In this document: in pieces, positions 49,964 to 62,238 of the stretch | Layout of the letters: each line of letters starts with the position of its first letter | How positions within the stretch are numbered: position 1 is the first letter of the stretch | From: Aptenodytes patagonicus | Lineage: Eukaryota; Chordata; Aves; Sphenisciformes; Spheniscidae | DNA: 64,000 bases | Direction: 5' to 3' | NCBI RefSeq assembly: GCF_965638725.1 | Contig: NC_134949.1 | Span: 54,092,151 to 54,156,150 of the forward strand | The notes under the pieces: model-generated | The model's database searches: none | What the model saw: the letters and a program-made list of their open reading frames with translations, nothing else | Told to the model about the DNA's origin: nothing | Program-made: the position numbers and the translations under genes

Positions 49964-52900
49964 GTGAGTACCGCGGTGCGCGGCCCGGCTTCGCCCCGCC
50001 GGCACGGGGCCGGGGAGCAGCGGCAGCGGCAGCGGCGGTGCGCGGCTCCCCCCGCACCGGGGTGTGGCCAGGGGGTGGTGGTACTCCGGACCCGGCCCGC
50101 GGGGAAGGTGAGGGGCGCCCGAACGGCGGCGGGTCCGTCCCCCCATGGGCACCGGGGCGATGCTGCGGATTCCCGCTTGCGGCGGTGTATCGGGCGCGCA
50201 GCTCCGTAGCGGTGGCGCTCGGTCAGTTACGCCTAGCTATAGGGGCAGCGCTGAAAACGTTGAGCATCGCACGTCACGGGGAGCCCCGTGCAGCGGGGAC
50301 GGAGCCCGGTATTGGGCTAAGCCTGTTACCGGGATAGGCTCGGTCACCCTTCCAGAGGCAGCAGCTCCCACCCGGCCGAGGTAGCCTCACTGCCATCGAT
50401 GTTGGATGTGAAGTGCCGTGAAACTTACCCTGGGGAAGGGAGAGGGGAGAGTTTTTGCATAACACCCTTCAAACCAGTCTCTCCTGTGCCTCACGCAAGT
50501 GTTTGAGGATGCGGTGCTGTTTTTGTGGGAAATTTGCCCTAGTGCTCTTGGCTAAAATACTCGTTCATATTGCTTACTAAGCTGAAAAATGTCTGGCTCT
50601 TTTCTTTGCCCCAAAGCTGGCTGTATTCCAGGGATGCTGTGTGTCACCTTTGGCATGGTATCAGATCAAGACATGGGAAAAAGTACGTGTATAGCTTTAG
50701 GACCTATAAGGCATAGCTGGCCTGTGTTTGTAATTCTAAATGTACTGGGTGGATCTTTCATAATAAGACAGGATTTTATATTTAAGTCATAATAAATGCC
50801 TCCTGACTATGGCCAGGCAGCAGTGCTCTCCTCAGTGTTGCTTTGCTGGAAGAAGTGTGGGGTGGAAACGGGAGGGGGAGAAGGGTTTGTTTGTGAACGT
50901 GAGCAAGTGGCAGGGGTAGCGTGTCTTGTGTTAACCGGCCTCTCCCCAAACTGGATGCTCTTGTGGTAAAGCAGCCGTCTGCACGTCTCCTGCGGAGATG
51001 CCAGCTGTTGAGAGGGAGTGTTCCTCCCTGATTTCAAGTGGGTTTCTCTGCCCTGACAGGTGAATCCAGGGCCTCTGCCACCCTTTGGATGGGGAGAGCA
51101 GGCTCACTGCTGCGTGCTGTGTGCGCTGTCACCAAAAGGTGCAGAGAGGCAGTCCCTGAGTAGAGCAGTCAGCGTGCCTTAATGTAAGGAGTTGGTTGCC
51201 ACCTTAAAGCCCTTCACCTTGGACCGACTAGTCTGGTTCTTTCTCTTTTGTGCCTCTGAGGCCTCCCCAGGGAAGCAGAGCTCCTGCTGACTCAGTAATG
51301 CAACAAAAGGGCTCTGTAATTGCTGTAGTGACGGAGAGAGTAGCGCTCCATGGATGTCTCTTGTTGTGCCTACCTCTTTTCTTCTGCATGTTAGGTTACG
51401 TGTACCAAAAAAAAATCTTGACTATCCTGTAGGAGGTTTCAACAGATACTGACTTGACAGCTTCTTTGGTTTCAGAGTGTTTAAAAACGTGGGTTTCAGT
51501 AGGTACTGTCAAGACTAATCTACAGTTTCCAGCTGCTCTGGGTAGTCTGTTGTGACTGCCTTTGGGTTTTGATGGAATAGAAGATAATGTGTGATATATC
51601 TTAAATATAGGGGGAAGATGTAAAAGTGTTTCTACTGAAGGGTTGTTTTTTAATGAGTCTGTGAATCCCTTTAGGTTCCACTTAAGCTAGGTCAATGGCT
51701 GCTTCGTCTATGTTTTAGGTATCTGTGGAGTTGTGGATTATTTTTTTTTGTTTCTTTGTAAACTGTGCAGTCAAGTAAAATGGGACTTGGACTTGGTTCA
51801 TCTTGTGCTACAGAACGGCTTGTAATTAGTGTAGCGTGTCTTGCTGGTTGGGCCCCGGTGAATGATCTATATAACCTGATAGCCTGCTTAGTATCAGTTG
51901 TATCTTGTGTAGCATCTAAGAGCATGTGTTTAGCACCCTAAAGTATTTGCGTAAAGTGCTTTAGTATTTGCTGACTTTACTGTTTCTCAGATTGCCTAGG
52001 GGCAAAGTGGTGGGCATCTCTGGAGAGCAGAAGCAGACTACAGTCTTGCAAGGCTGTCCTGTGCAGGTCATGTCCGGGATATGTCTGCACCCCCTTTCCT
52101 GAGAAATGCCTGTCCCTATGCCACGTGTCAGAAGATAGGTACTTTTTTTCTCACCTCTCCTGATGTTGATCCATAGCTCTAGTCCTTTATTGGAGGTTTG
52201 GCAGTCGGCCAGCCGACAGCAGCTCCTGCCTTCCCCACTATATCATTTGGGGCTGACTGCCCGTCTCACAGTAAATCAGTGTCGCTGTATTGATCCAGCC
52301 ATAAGGTGCTACTAAGCAGCCTTTCTCTTCTCCCATCTCACGGAGCCTGTTGGCAGCAGAAGCGCCAGCAGAAATGAGGTGTTTTCTGGGAGTGGTGCTG
52401 AGGGTCAGGGACCTCTACATTTGTTGAGCTTGGAGCTGGGCTGGTTGCGTCCCTGGTTGGGAAGCGCTTACAAGTTTCTCCTGCTTCCCCTGTTTTAAGG
52501 GTGAAGCAGGTAGAGAGCCCTCCTAGGTACCTTGGGGATATCAGCTGGCCTGGAGATGGGAATGGCATGGCCTGAGGCTATACCTGGGACGTGATATAGT
52601 ACATTTTCATTCTGGGGTCTTTTCTTTCACAGCTGTGAGCCCTGAGAACCAAATGCCTGTTGAATGAAGGTGAGTTGAAAAAACTGATATGCATAGAAAC
52701 TGATGCAGTTCTAGCTTGGAGCTGACTGAATTGAATACCAAATACTTGATTCATTCATTATGTACAACTTTTTGATGCAGAGAACCCAACTGGTTTTAGA
52801 AGGAGTCGGATTTGGTTATGACTCTACCTGGTACTGCAGTATTTGCCTCACCACGGCACCTTTGCAGGCTGGCTACTTGAACGTGACAGACTTCTGGGTC

Positions 52901-55129
52901 TTCTCATCCCATGCCTCTCCTTGTAAGTGATAAGTCTACGTTAATCTGTATTCTCTGCTATCTCAGAGCTGGACTGTTTGGGATCTGAAAATGGGTAATT
53001 GTTTATATTATATTAATTTTAATATATTAATTTTTCAACTCAAAATTCGTGCAGGGTAGTCTGTATCATCAGAGGGTTTTTGTTTTCAGATGCTTTGATA
53101 ATAAGTGAAGCTGTTTGACTTTCTAGAGAGCCCTTTAGCATATGGGCTTACAAAATAACTTGTTTTAGAAGAGCAGGCCCTTGAAGTTCAAGTGCCACAA
53201 TTTTCCTCAATCTCCTCTTTTTGTTTTTTATTTTTCCTTTTTCTTATGACTAGTTTTTGTTAGGCATGCCACAAAACTGCAGATGCTGAGCATTCTTGTG
53301 ATAGCTGCTGTGTGAATATTTTGCTTTGTTCGTGTTCTGAGTGCTCCCTGTGAATTAGGCTGCCTTTTGTTTTCCCTTGGCAGGCAGTATGCTAGAGCTC
53401 TTGTTAGCCTATATGGAGCTCCTTATTTTAATGAGACCAACTTCTCTACTGGCTGTTCTGCTGTTGTTTTATTTATTTTTTTTGATCAATGAAGCCTCTT
53501 ACTGCGACTCTCTCGGGACAATAGCTTTCTTATGCTAAAGGAAAATGTATTCCCCTGGACAAAGCTGTGGGAAGCATAACATGCTCATTAGTAATGCTTG
53601 GTATATACACTGCCCTTCCCTTGTTCATTCATAGAAAGAAAAATGACATCAAGGAGAGGATGTCTTTTTTTTTTTTCTTTTTTTTTCCCCCCTACAAATA
53701 AAAGGAGGGGGAAGGATATCACTTGAAGTGTCTCTAATGAGGTTTGAGAAGTGCTAACAGTCCTGATACAAGGAAGTGGCTTCAGTCTGAAAACAAACTG
53801 GTTGCTCGTTTGCTGGTCATAGAGGTAAGTTGTTTGAAATGCCTGACGTGTGGTCCTATATAGCGTGTGAGGTTCAAGGCAGTGGGAGGGAAAAATGGGG
53901 AGGAAATGGCACCATTCTGCTTTCTGGGTAAGAGGAAGGGGGAGAATTTTTATGAGAATTGGGTCTTCTGTAATGGGCTGTTTGGCCTTTTGCCGTAGGA
54001 AGGTGAGGTTGTACAACAGATGGGGGAGAAGAATACTGTCTATGTATAAAACTTAAACATCTGGGACAGGAGAGGGGAGTTTTTCATTTTTAAAGGAAAA
54101 CAGATGAGTTAATTGTCTCTGTCTGCAGTCTGGTTTCCAGCCTAATCAGTAAGATGAAGTTTTATTGCAGCTATTAAGTAATGGAGCAAGTAAGTTGTTT
54201 TTAACTGGTTTCAAGACACAGATAGGTACATTTTGAGGTTGTAATGCCCACCGCTACCACTGTGGACAATGATGCTGAGGAAATTCCTTCTGGTGCGTGT
54301 GTATGCAGCTAACCTGGTAACACTGCGCATCTCTAGACCTGGAGCCTATGTAGAGAGACTTACTGATCCCCAGCCCAGTGTCGAGTTTGTGCTGGGTTTT
54401 CCCATGACTGAAAGCATTGCTGGAAAATACTGTGTTGGCTTCAGGAGAGAAGGCGTTGACCACATTACCTTTAAAACTTTCCTCAAGTTTTGTCAGGGGG
54501 TTGTCCTGATAACCGTATTGCTGTTATAGTTTGCAGCATTCTGTTGAAAACTTGGGCATGTGCTAGCTGCCTGGAAATCTAAGTCAAAATCCCAATAGAA
54601 ATTAATAAAAACATTGATTTCTCTCATGTATCTATGCAAGAAGAAATCTCATTCTTCAAAATTATTTTCTTGCTTTAAGATTTTCATAATCTTCCAAGTA
54701 TTCAATGTAAACTTAGGATGCTTATATGTGTATGCACGCATGTACAAGATACACTTGTGATAGCTGAGAAGGAAGAAGTGAATGCCAACATTGTTAAATC
54801 CAAGAATGGCTCGAAGTATTAATACTTCTCTTTGGCAAAGTAAATGCCTTACAGCTCCTTAAAACCATGCAAACCTTTGAGTGTTATTTAAGCATATGAA
54901 GTTAGTTGCTACTTTGTGCTGTAATAACTGCTGCTTTGTTTAAGGGCAGAGAACTGGAGTTGACTGAATACTGGATCAAAACCTTAGCTGCTCAGATACT
55001 TCCCTCTTTCCTCCTTCCATTCCTGATTAGACTTGCTAGTATTTTGCCGAAACAGCACTGGTGAGTTTTTCTTGGGATTTTCATGAAAGCAGGAGGGACT
55101 GTATTAAAAATCCTCTTCTCTTTCCCCAG
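49964..55129 (+). other. GAS2L3: GAS2L3 5' intron(s)
   Basis: About 5.2 kb from GTGAGT to TTTCCCCAG. It may be divided by a small non-coding exon at 52633-52669. A T-rich/C-rich tract lies at about 53664-53691. No embedded gene was recognised. Confidence 0.7.
52633..52669 (+). other. GAS2L3: Candidate 37-nt non-coding 5' exon of GAS2L3
   Basis: A good acceptor (TTTCTTTCACAG) and a consensus donor (GAAG|GTGAGT) enclose 37 bases. The candidate includes a short upstream ORF, ATG CCT GTT GAA TGA. It is proposed only from splice signals. Confidence 0.3.
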
Positions 55130-55159
55130 GGGGAGAAACTAATGTAAATGCAGATGACC
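55130..55159 (+). other. GAS2L3: GAS2L3 5' UTR segment with start-stop uORF
   Basis: Acceptor TTTCCCCAG at 55121-55129. The segment contains ATG TAA (55142-55147), a minimal upstream ORF, then two further in-frame ATGs (55148 and 55154) before the chosen start. Confidence 0.7.
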
Positions 55160-55177
55160 ATGCAGAATGCAGTTCAG
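55160..55177 (+). CDS. GAS2L3: GAS2L3 coding exon 1 (start)
   Basis: ATG CAG AAT GCA GTT CAG, then donor GTAAAT. It aligns with human MQPAIQ. I chose 55160 over the in-frame ATGs at 55148 and 55154 because it aligns with the human start and has A at -3 (GACCATGC), whereas the others have T or C there. Use of 55148 would add MQMT. Confidence 0.85.
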
Positions 55178-56132
55178 GTAAATGCCTTTTGTGATGTTTG
55201 AATTCTGTGTAATACTTTTTTTTTATTCAAAGCTCTATCCTGAAGCAGATGAAATGCTAGAATCCCCGGAGTTATCTCTAGTTTAAAAAAAAAAAGTAAT
55301 AATTTTCTCATTTTACAAATGGAGCAATGTGACAAGATAGATAACCCAGTGTTATATCAGATAGGTGATCCTTTCTCTTCCTAAGTGCTGTTACCTAAGA
55401 AGGTTTTGAAGTCAAAGGCTGAGATAATCATCAAGCAAGTTTTTAAATAAAGAGGTGTTTTTAGAAACCCTATATTCTAGTTAATCACGTAAGTATAAAT
55501 AAATAAATATATTTTATACACACACTGAACTGAAGGAAAGTAGTTAAGAATACCAGAAGGACTCTTTGTCTTTGGGAATTTTGTACATGAAATTTCAGTG
55601 TGGTCCTTTTCTTGAAATGTAAAGGTACCTCTCAGTTTGCAAATATGCAATCCTTAAGAGAAGCGCTAAGGATTCATGTTCAAGAAGTGTGTTATGTTCT
55701 TGTATGGGAATATGTTTCCTCTTTTAACATCATCACTTTAATGATTTAAACACAAAATGCCTCTGAAATGTCTGATCAGAGAAATCAGTAGTCTGTAGTA
55801 AATTATATGATAAACTGCAAATTTCATTACTTAAAATGTGCTGAGGGGAAAAAAAGCCCCACAAATTTAATGCATGTTTTCTTTATTTAATATTCAGGAA
55901 AGTATGTAATTTTAAATCCAAAGAATGTAGTAGTACTTTTGATACAGGAGTTACTAATGAGAGCTGCACCATGCAGATTACTGTTGTGTTGGTTTGGTGT
56001 ATCTGTCTGAAGGGAAATGAACATTTACTCTTTGAATAATAGATCTTTAGCATAATTCAGAACTGCAAGTTTTCATCATCTGACTGCAAATATTAGAGCT
56101 TGCTGTCTTCAGCTTACTGAAATCTTCTGCAG
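55178..56132 (+). other. GAS2L3: GAS2L3 intron after coding exon 1
   Basis: 955 bp, GTAAAT to TTCTGCAG. No additional feature was recognised. Confidence 0.85.
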
Positions 56133-56301
56133 GTGTGGTTTGGAGATGACCTTCCCTTAAGTCCCCGAAGTCCTCTGACTCCCAGACATGGGCCAGGTTT
56201 GGCAGATGTGTGCCTGTATGACCAATGGATATCTGTGCGGCATGAAGCAACTTTGGTGCCTATGCAAGAAGATCTGTCAATCTGGCTCTCTGGCTTGCTG
56301 G
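56133..56301 (+). CDS. GAS2L3: GAS2L3 coding exon 2 (N-terminal motif and start of CH domain)
   Basis: Residues 7-62, VWFGDDLPLSPRSPLTPRHG to MQEDLSIWLSGLL, almost identical to human. Acceptor CTGCAG|GTG, donor CTGG|GTGAGG. It contains clustered SP/TP sites (SPRSP, LTPR) of the kind mitotic kinases use. Confidence 0.96.
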
Positions 56302-56740
56302 GTGAGGTTAAAAATAAATCACTGTCTAATAAATTTCAAAGCACTTTCCAATATTCCAGTCAATGCTGACACTTAATATCTATAGTACTGTTAAGATCTG
56401 GTGTATTTGAGCCTGAATAGCTAGGAGAATTGCATTAATATGCATGCTTCGGTTTTGGATTTTATTAGCTGCCACCTCTTAGAGGTAGGATGATTAATTG
56501 TTCCAATTTATATTTCTGAATTTTGTTAGTCTAATTAAAATCTAATTAAGTGGATATTTGATTTTAGTTTACTTATATTTCTACTAATTATCAGTCTTTA
56601 ACACTGTAGTAAATTATATGATGGATGGAATGCTGTTTGAGTTGCCTCTAAGTTCGTATGAAACTTCTTTACCTTCTGTGGAGTAACTCTAATATTGACC
56701 TTTTGGGGGGGGGTGGTGGTGGTTTTTTTTTTTTTTTTAG
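56302..56740 (+). other. GAS2L3: GAS2L3 intron with extreme acceptor tract
   Basis: 439 bp. It ends in a G-rich run (about 56705-56722) followed directly by an uninterrupted T run and AG at 56739-56740. Confidence 0.85.
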
Positions 56741-56859
56741 GAATAGAAGTCAAAGCAGAACAACTGCTAGAAGAACTTGATAATGGGGTACTACTCTGCC
56801 AACTGGTTGGTGTTCTTCAAAACACAATTAAAAAATGTTGTAGCTCAAACAATTTAAGG
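56741..56859 (+). CDS. GAS2L3: GAS2L3 coding exon 3 (CH domain)
   Basis: Residues 64-102, IEVKAEQLLEELDNGVLLCQ to NNLR; human has IKVKAEKLLEELDNGVLLCQ. The end of the exon (TIKKCCSSNNLR) is the most diverged part of the CH domain. Donor AAGG|GTGAGT; phase 0 at the 3' end. Confidence 0.95.
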
Positions 56860-58323
56860 GTGAGTTATATTGTGATTTTTAATACATATATAAAGTCTTT
56901 AATTGTAAGTAGTAGTAAAAGGAAGGCAGGTTAGTGAGGCTTCCCAAAGTGGCATTCTATGTGCAGTGTATCCGGAGACTAGTTAATAACAGTGTGGCGT
57001 TAACAACGTTTACGTGGATAAACTGTCCTTATGCAACAAATGACTTATTCACTTTGCTAATCAAATCCTAATGTCCTTACTAGTTTTTTAGTTTGATTTC
57101 AGTAGAATTCTTGCCAGAGGAAGATGTAGTCCACGTCTGGAGTTTGTTCTCCTGATAACATCAGTGTGGGTTGGTAACAAGATATCGATTGGCACTTGGT
57201 CAAATGTTTTATTCCAGAAACTGGTGGCTAAACCCTAGTATATAGGTTAGCCATGAAAATGTCCGTATTGAGATGTACCTGAAGATGGGCTTCAGTGTTT
57301 TTGTTAGGAACCAAGGCTGAGTTGAAACGTTAATCTCAAGCAACTTGCAGTCTGTGTTTGTACAATGAAAAATAGTGATGTGTTGCTTTGGAGTATAAAA
57401 CCATGTAATGCTGGTGCAGGTAGCTTATGTTCAATGTATAGGTACCCAGTATAGCTACAGCAATGCTTGGATTTGTCAAATAGTAGATGACCAACTAATG
57501 TGCCCTGATGGGTAGTGTTTCCCTTGGGGGCAGGGGGAACTGCTTCACCATATCCAGACCATTTTTTTTTGTGTTTACCTTTTACTGTTTTATCTAGTAA
57601 AACAGTAGTTTTAAATAATGGATGTTTACCAGTAAGAAATACAATTACTAATATTAGAATTATTATTAATTGGGGAGGGGGGGGACAAGACAGCAGTCTT
57701 AGGATGCCAAATGGTATTTATAGAAGAGCCATATGAACGCTGCAAATCCTTAGGGTTTTTTTAAGGAGGACAAAATGTCCAACTTGTGTACCTTTTGAAC
57801 TGTTTGTTTAGTTTTGAAGACACCAATTTAAAAACAATAAGTACTGAATTGTTTTAAAAGAAAATGTCCTTTGCTCCCTTTTGATTCCCTCTGCTTCCTA
57901 GAATGGGCTCTAAAATGTTGAAATCTGGCAGCTAAGTATAGTTTAGTTGATTTGGGGTTCTCTCTGCTCATTCTGCTGCTATGAACAGAGCTTGGGAAGG
58001 GGGAATAATTATCTAGACCTGTGAAACCACCAGTAAGACTTTTACCCCAGCATGTGGGGAAATGGGGAAGCAACTGTATGGGCAGTTCCAGGAGAGGTTG
58101 CAGAGCTAAGGACTCAGTGTCTGTTCACAAAGGTGAGGTGGAATGCCTTCCACATTAGTGTAGTTTTTTTTAATAGAATACATGGTGGGTTGAATGGAAA
58201 GTAGTTACTAACCACTGTTTCTGTACTCTGAATTTAGAGTTTGTTTTCCTTTGCAAATATGCTTTGAAATCTGTTGGCAATGTTGATGTGCACAATGTAC
58301 TTTTTGTTTTCTTCCCTTGCCAG
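56860..58323 (+). other. GAS2L3: GAS2L3 intron
   Basis: About 1.46 kb. A short G-rich stretch lies at about 57670-57685. No gene was recognised. Confidence 0.85.
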
Positions 58324-58465
58324 AATTTTCCTATGAGAAAAGTTCCATGTAAGAAGGATGCTCCATCAGGATCTTTTTTTGCCAGAGATAATACAGCCAA
58401 CTTTCTTAACTGGTGTAGGGCCATTGGAGTTGATGAGACTTATCTCTTTGAATCTGAAGGTTTAG
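58324..58465 (+). CDS. GAS2L3: GAS2L3 coding exon 4 (CH domain)
   Basis: Residues 103-149, [20 protein letters not shown] to YLFESEGL. Acceptor CTTGCCAG|AAT, donor TTTAG|GTAAAT. It matches human closely. Confidence 0.96.
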
Positions 58466-61400
58466 GTAAATCTATCTTTTTGTAAGGCTTGCTTTGATCT
58501 GTATGTGGATAACTACCTGGTCAGGGAGGTCTCTTGTATTTAGTCTTGTGAAGCCTTTGTCACAACTCTACCTGTCTTGTATTAATGCTTTTATTTTTTT
58601 TAAGGCAGTGTTCACGTAAAAGCTTTGAAAAATCAGTTCAGTGGCTGCTCTAACTTGCATGATGCTTTTCCAACCTTCTAAAAGTTCCCGTGTGGAAGGA
58701 AGGGAGGAGTGACAGCTGTGCAGCAAACTCGCATGTTTTCCTTCAGGAAAAAGGCCCACTGAGAAACAGAGGAGAAAAGCGTGGTTTCGCTTTCCCTGTG
58801 CGGGAAGACCACAGGGCCATGGAGTCAACTCACAATAAGATCCTTTATTTGGTATTAGAGCTCATTCTTGTTGCAGAAAGCCCTCAGAATAATGCATTCA
58901 TGACTGCTAAATTTGGTAACTACATCAGGCCGTTGTGCCTGAAGTGACAACAGTCTGTTGGTAATTAACATTTACTTCAGGACCTGCCTGACATGATGTG
59001 AAACCATTTGTATTTTCCCATTTAATAAGATAGTTATAAAAATAAATATTGCCAACTCTGTGTATGCCTGCCCCAGTGCACAGTCTGTCCCTTAAACAGC
59101 TTCTGGACTGGTACTTCCAGATGGAATAAAATTTTTTTGACTGTTAATTAAGAGGAACTGTGCTTTCATCACATGGTAAATAATGAAATGCTCTTCTACC
59201 AGCTATTATGTCAGTAAAAAATAATTAATACAAACCTGTCTGTGGCAAGCCAAATACTGGTTTTTTTGGTTTTGATTTGGTTAGTTGGTTTTGTTTTTTT
59301 TTTTTTAAAAAGGCAAAATATCTGCCTGTCAAGCAGAATAGCAAAAAATTGTAAGGTACCTTTGTTTTCATTAATCAAATGAATTTGTCACAATATTTAC
59401 TAGATTTTCTTGAAGCCTTTGTGCCATTTAATGCTATTTAAATGGGAGGCACTGTTTTCATTAGCTGCTTTTCTTTTAAGCTCTCCTCCTTGCTAGTTGG
59501 ATTGCCTATGCCTTCTCTACTGGATAAGTCATCTTTTAAAATAGTTGATAAAATATCCTCATTTGCATCTGTCTCATTCTTATTTAACTAGGGAGTGTAT
59601 CTTTTCTTCAGTGCCATGAAATACAGATAAGTAGGAGAACTGAGCTATAAGAAAATTAGTTTTAATATTTTTTCAGTTCAACTTGTATGAATTTCATTGC
59701 TTAAACATCTTCGTTCCTGTAAGTGGATGGGTAACTAGAACCTGTTTAGCCTCCCTGAGATAAGCAGACAGGATTTCCTAATGCTGTGGCTTTCGCTCAT
59801 AGCCAAGAAGTGTTTTGAAGTCTGATTGTAACTCTTGACACAAGCTTGCTTTGTGGCATAAATATCTTCTGTGAGTCTTTTTGGCAGTTGAAATGAGCAG
59901 ACTTGCAGCCTCCTTCATGAAACATTCTTTCCACTGATGTTCTCCATCAAACTCTCAAGCCATTCTTTATGAATGAAATAGGGGAAAGACAATTTGACAA
60001 TTGTCCTTTTCCCATCAGATACATATAGCAACACCTCCTGAAAAGTGTGGATGGCTGTGAAAGAAATAAATTAAGTGGCTCCTGAGACAGCAGAAAGGGA
60101 GAGTAGCCATCATGGGATGTCCTCTGACATCAAGCCAAATGTCTTGATCTCTGCTAGGGATTTTTCTCTTCTGGATTCAGGCAAATTATGCCTCTGCTGT
60201 TACAGCTGACAAAAACATTTGGGGGGGGGGGGAATGAAATGACCTCTAGTACCTTTTAGGTTATGGCTATGCCAACTTTCTTGATTTACCCTTCATAATC
60301 AGATCTTTTAAAAAGTAGACTTACAAACTGGAGTAGATGATGTAAACAAGAACATCTGACTTCATACTCATCTTATACTTTAGGAAACACTTTAGTCTTA
60401 TTTACAGCAAAGTCATTTTAAATATCAAATTGAACATCAGAAAGATCTGTAAATATAGAGCTGGCTCATTATGCTTCTCTTCAGAGTGAATTTCCAGTTT
60501 CTACCGAATATTTCTGCACAGTCTGAAGAAAGTCAGACTTGTTTATATAAATGTTACACCATATGAAAATTGTATCTACGGCTTTTCACATTTCTTATAC
60601 TTGATGGAGGGGGGGAAAGAATGGTGCCATGTGTGTGGGTGGAGGGGAGTTGAATGACCTTTCTTCCAGCCTTTGGTTTCTATGTTATTAGGCTGCATAC
60701 CTAGTTGGCTAAGAAAGTACAGGGATGGTTTGTTTTCTAGAGCATTCATACAACTGTGTTCTTAGAACATGTTGAGAGCATCTCAATTTTGAGGCTTAAA
60801 TAGGGGCAGGGGAGGAAGTAACTTGTGTGTGAAATTTTTAAACTATTTTCCTTCTCTGTTCATGGCCCTTGGTTTTTTTTCCTTTTTCTTGCACACCTAA
60901 AGATGGAAGTTGCAAGAAACCAAAACAGACATTGCTTTTCTTCTGCCTCTTCTATTCTTCAGTGCAGCAGTAAAAAATAATTGAGTGTTTTCTTTTCAAA
61001 GTTGTCAAGAAAACCCAGAAGAACCGCCATGGTCACCTACACCATTTGGCTATCACTCCACTCTTCCATCTCATTCTTCAGCTCTCCTGATCATTATTTA
61101 GTGTGTTTACGCAGTCGAGTGCATGCAGTTGTTAGAGCTGCTCTGAACTGAAGGGCGCAAAGCAGCCTCTGCGTTGGGCACTAGCTGGGTTAATGTGGGC
61201 ACAGTCCTTGAGAAGCAAAGCCTGGTGCAAAACTCTGTGCTACTAACATATCTGAAATAGTGTTGCATCTCTCCTGTGATCACAGCCAGTATCTGATGTT
61301 TGCATCTGAGTGTTTGCCTCTTAAACCAATGTCATTCTCGCCTCCTTCTTATGGTCAGGGGTTTTGACCCTCTTTCTCAGATAGATCCTTGCAAGGATAC

Positions 61401-62174
61401 CAAATTCTGAAGAAAACCTTTGGGTGGATGGTGGGGGGGGCTGATAGGGAGGGGTGAACTGAGGGTATAGCATGGGGTAGGGGAGCTGCCACTGGCAAAG
61501 TGGTATCTTCTAGTGCAATTGGGTGAATCTGCCATATGGATGGACCCTGCTGGCACCCAGAACTTTCAAAGTGATACGAAAAAGGATCTGTTGCTCACTG
61601 ATATGGTAACAATCCGTCAGATTATTCTTTCACAGCCAAGGGGTTTAAACCACTTGGGCTGACTGGCTGCATAGCCATCCACTTGTCAGCTAGATTCCTT
61701 GCAGCGTATTCTCCCTACGGTTGTTCACCTATAGAGTGTGTGTGCCTATCTGTGTCTGGATGCACAAGCATGAACAGGTGGAGTATATCTTCCTATTTGC
61801 AGTTGTTGAATGCTTTTCATCTTTAAGACTGCTATAATATATTTGGGAATAGGGAAGGAAAAGCTCTCAGACCTTTCTTTCCAGTTCACATTAAGAAATA
61901 ACAGCATAAAATCAAATAAAGCGTATTTCTCTTAGGAGGTGGAGAAGAGTTTGATTTCAGGAGTGCCAGGATGGTTTTAAACACTTTATGGAATAGAAAA
62001 TTAGAGTTGGAAAGCATGTAGTGTTTTATCCATGATAACGTAGCTTGCTTCTGGGTAGAATGATGGCAAAGTTATAGTCATCTATTCCTTATCTTCCCTT
62101 CTCTGTACCTAATTGCACAGGCCTCCCCACAGTAAATATGAGCTGTAACTCCCTTTTATTCTCTTCCCTTTTAG
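58466..62174 (+). other. GAS2L3: GAS2L3 intron (about 3.7 kb)
   Basis: GTAAAT to CCTTTTAG. It contains a 12-G homopolymer at 60221-60232 and several T and G runs. No coding or RNA feature was recognised. Confidence 0.85.
60221..60232. repeat. 12-G homopolymer
   Basis: An uninterrupted run of 12 G in an intron. It could form a quadruplex or be a length-variable site. Confidence 0.8.
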
Positions 62175-62238
62175 TTTTGCACAAGGATCCAAGACAAGTG
62201 TATCTTTGTTTGTTGGAAATTGGACGCATTGTATCCAG
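62175..62238 (+). CDS. GAS2L3: GAS2L3 coding exon 5 (end of CH domain)
   Basis: Residues 151-170, LHKDPRQVYLCLLEIGRIVS. Val150 and Arg171 are split across the exon joins. Acceptor TTTTAG|TT, donor CCAG|GTATGT. Confidence 0.95.

Larger units (their letters stand above)
49030..50345. promoter_or_regulatory. GAS2L3: CpG island covering the GAS2L3 promoter
   Basis: An abrupt change to very high G+C with dense CpG, unlike anything else in the window. It contains GC boxes (CCCCGCCCC at 49843-49851), an 11-G run (49528-49538) and a 19-bp GC-rich unit repeated twice (49787-49805, 49806-49824). Long open frames on both strands here follow from the composition. Its position just upstream of the GAS2L3 coding exons marks it as that gene's promoter. 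Confidence 0.9.

Noticed and set aside
48983-50152. 389-codon open frame on the minus strand across the CpG island
   Set aside because: High G+C removes stop codons on both strands; the translation is low-complexity Arg/Pro/Ala/Gly with no known domain, and + strand frames here are similarly open. It is a composition artefact over a promoter.
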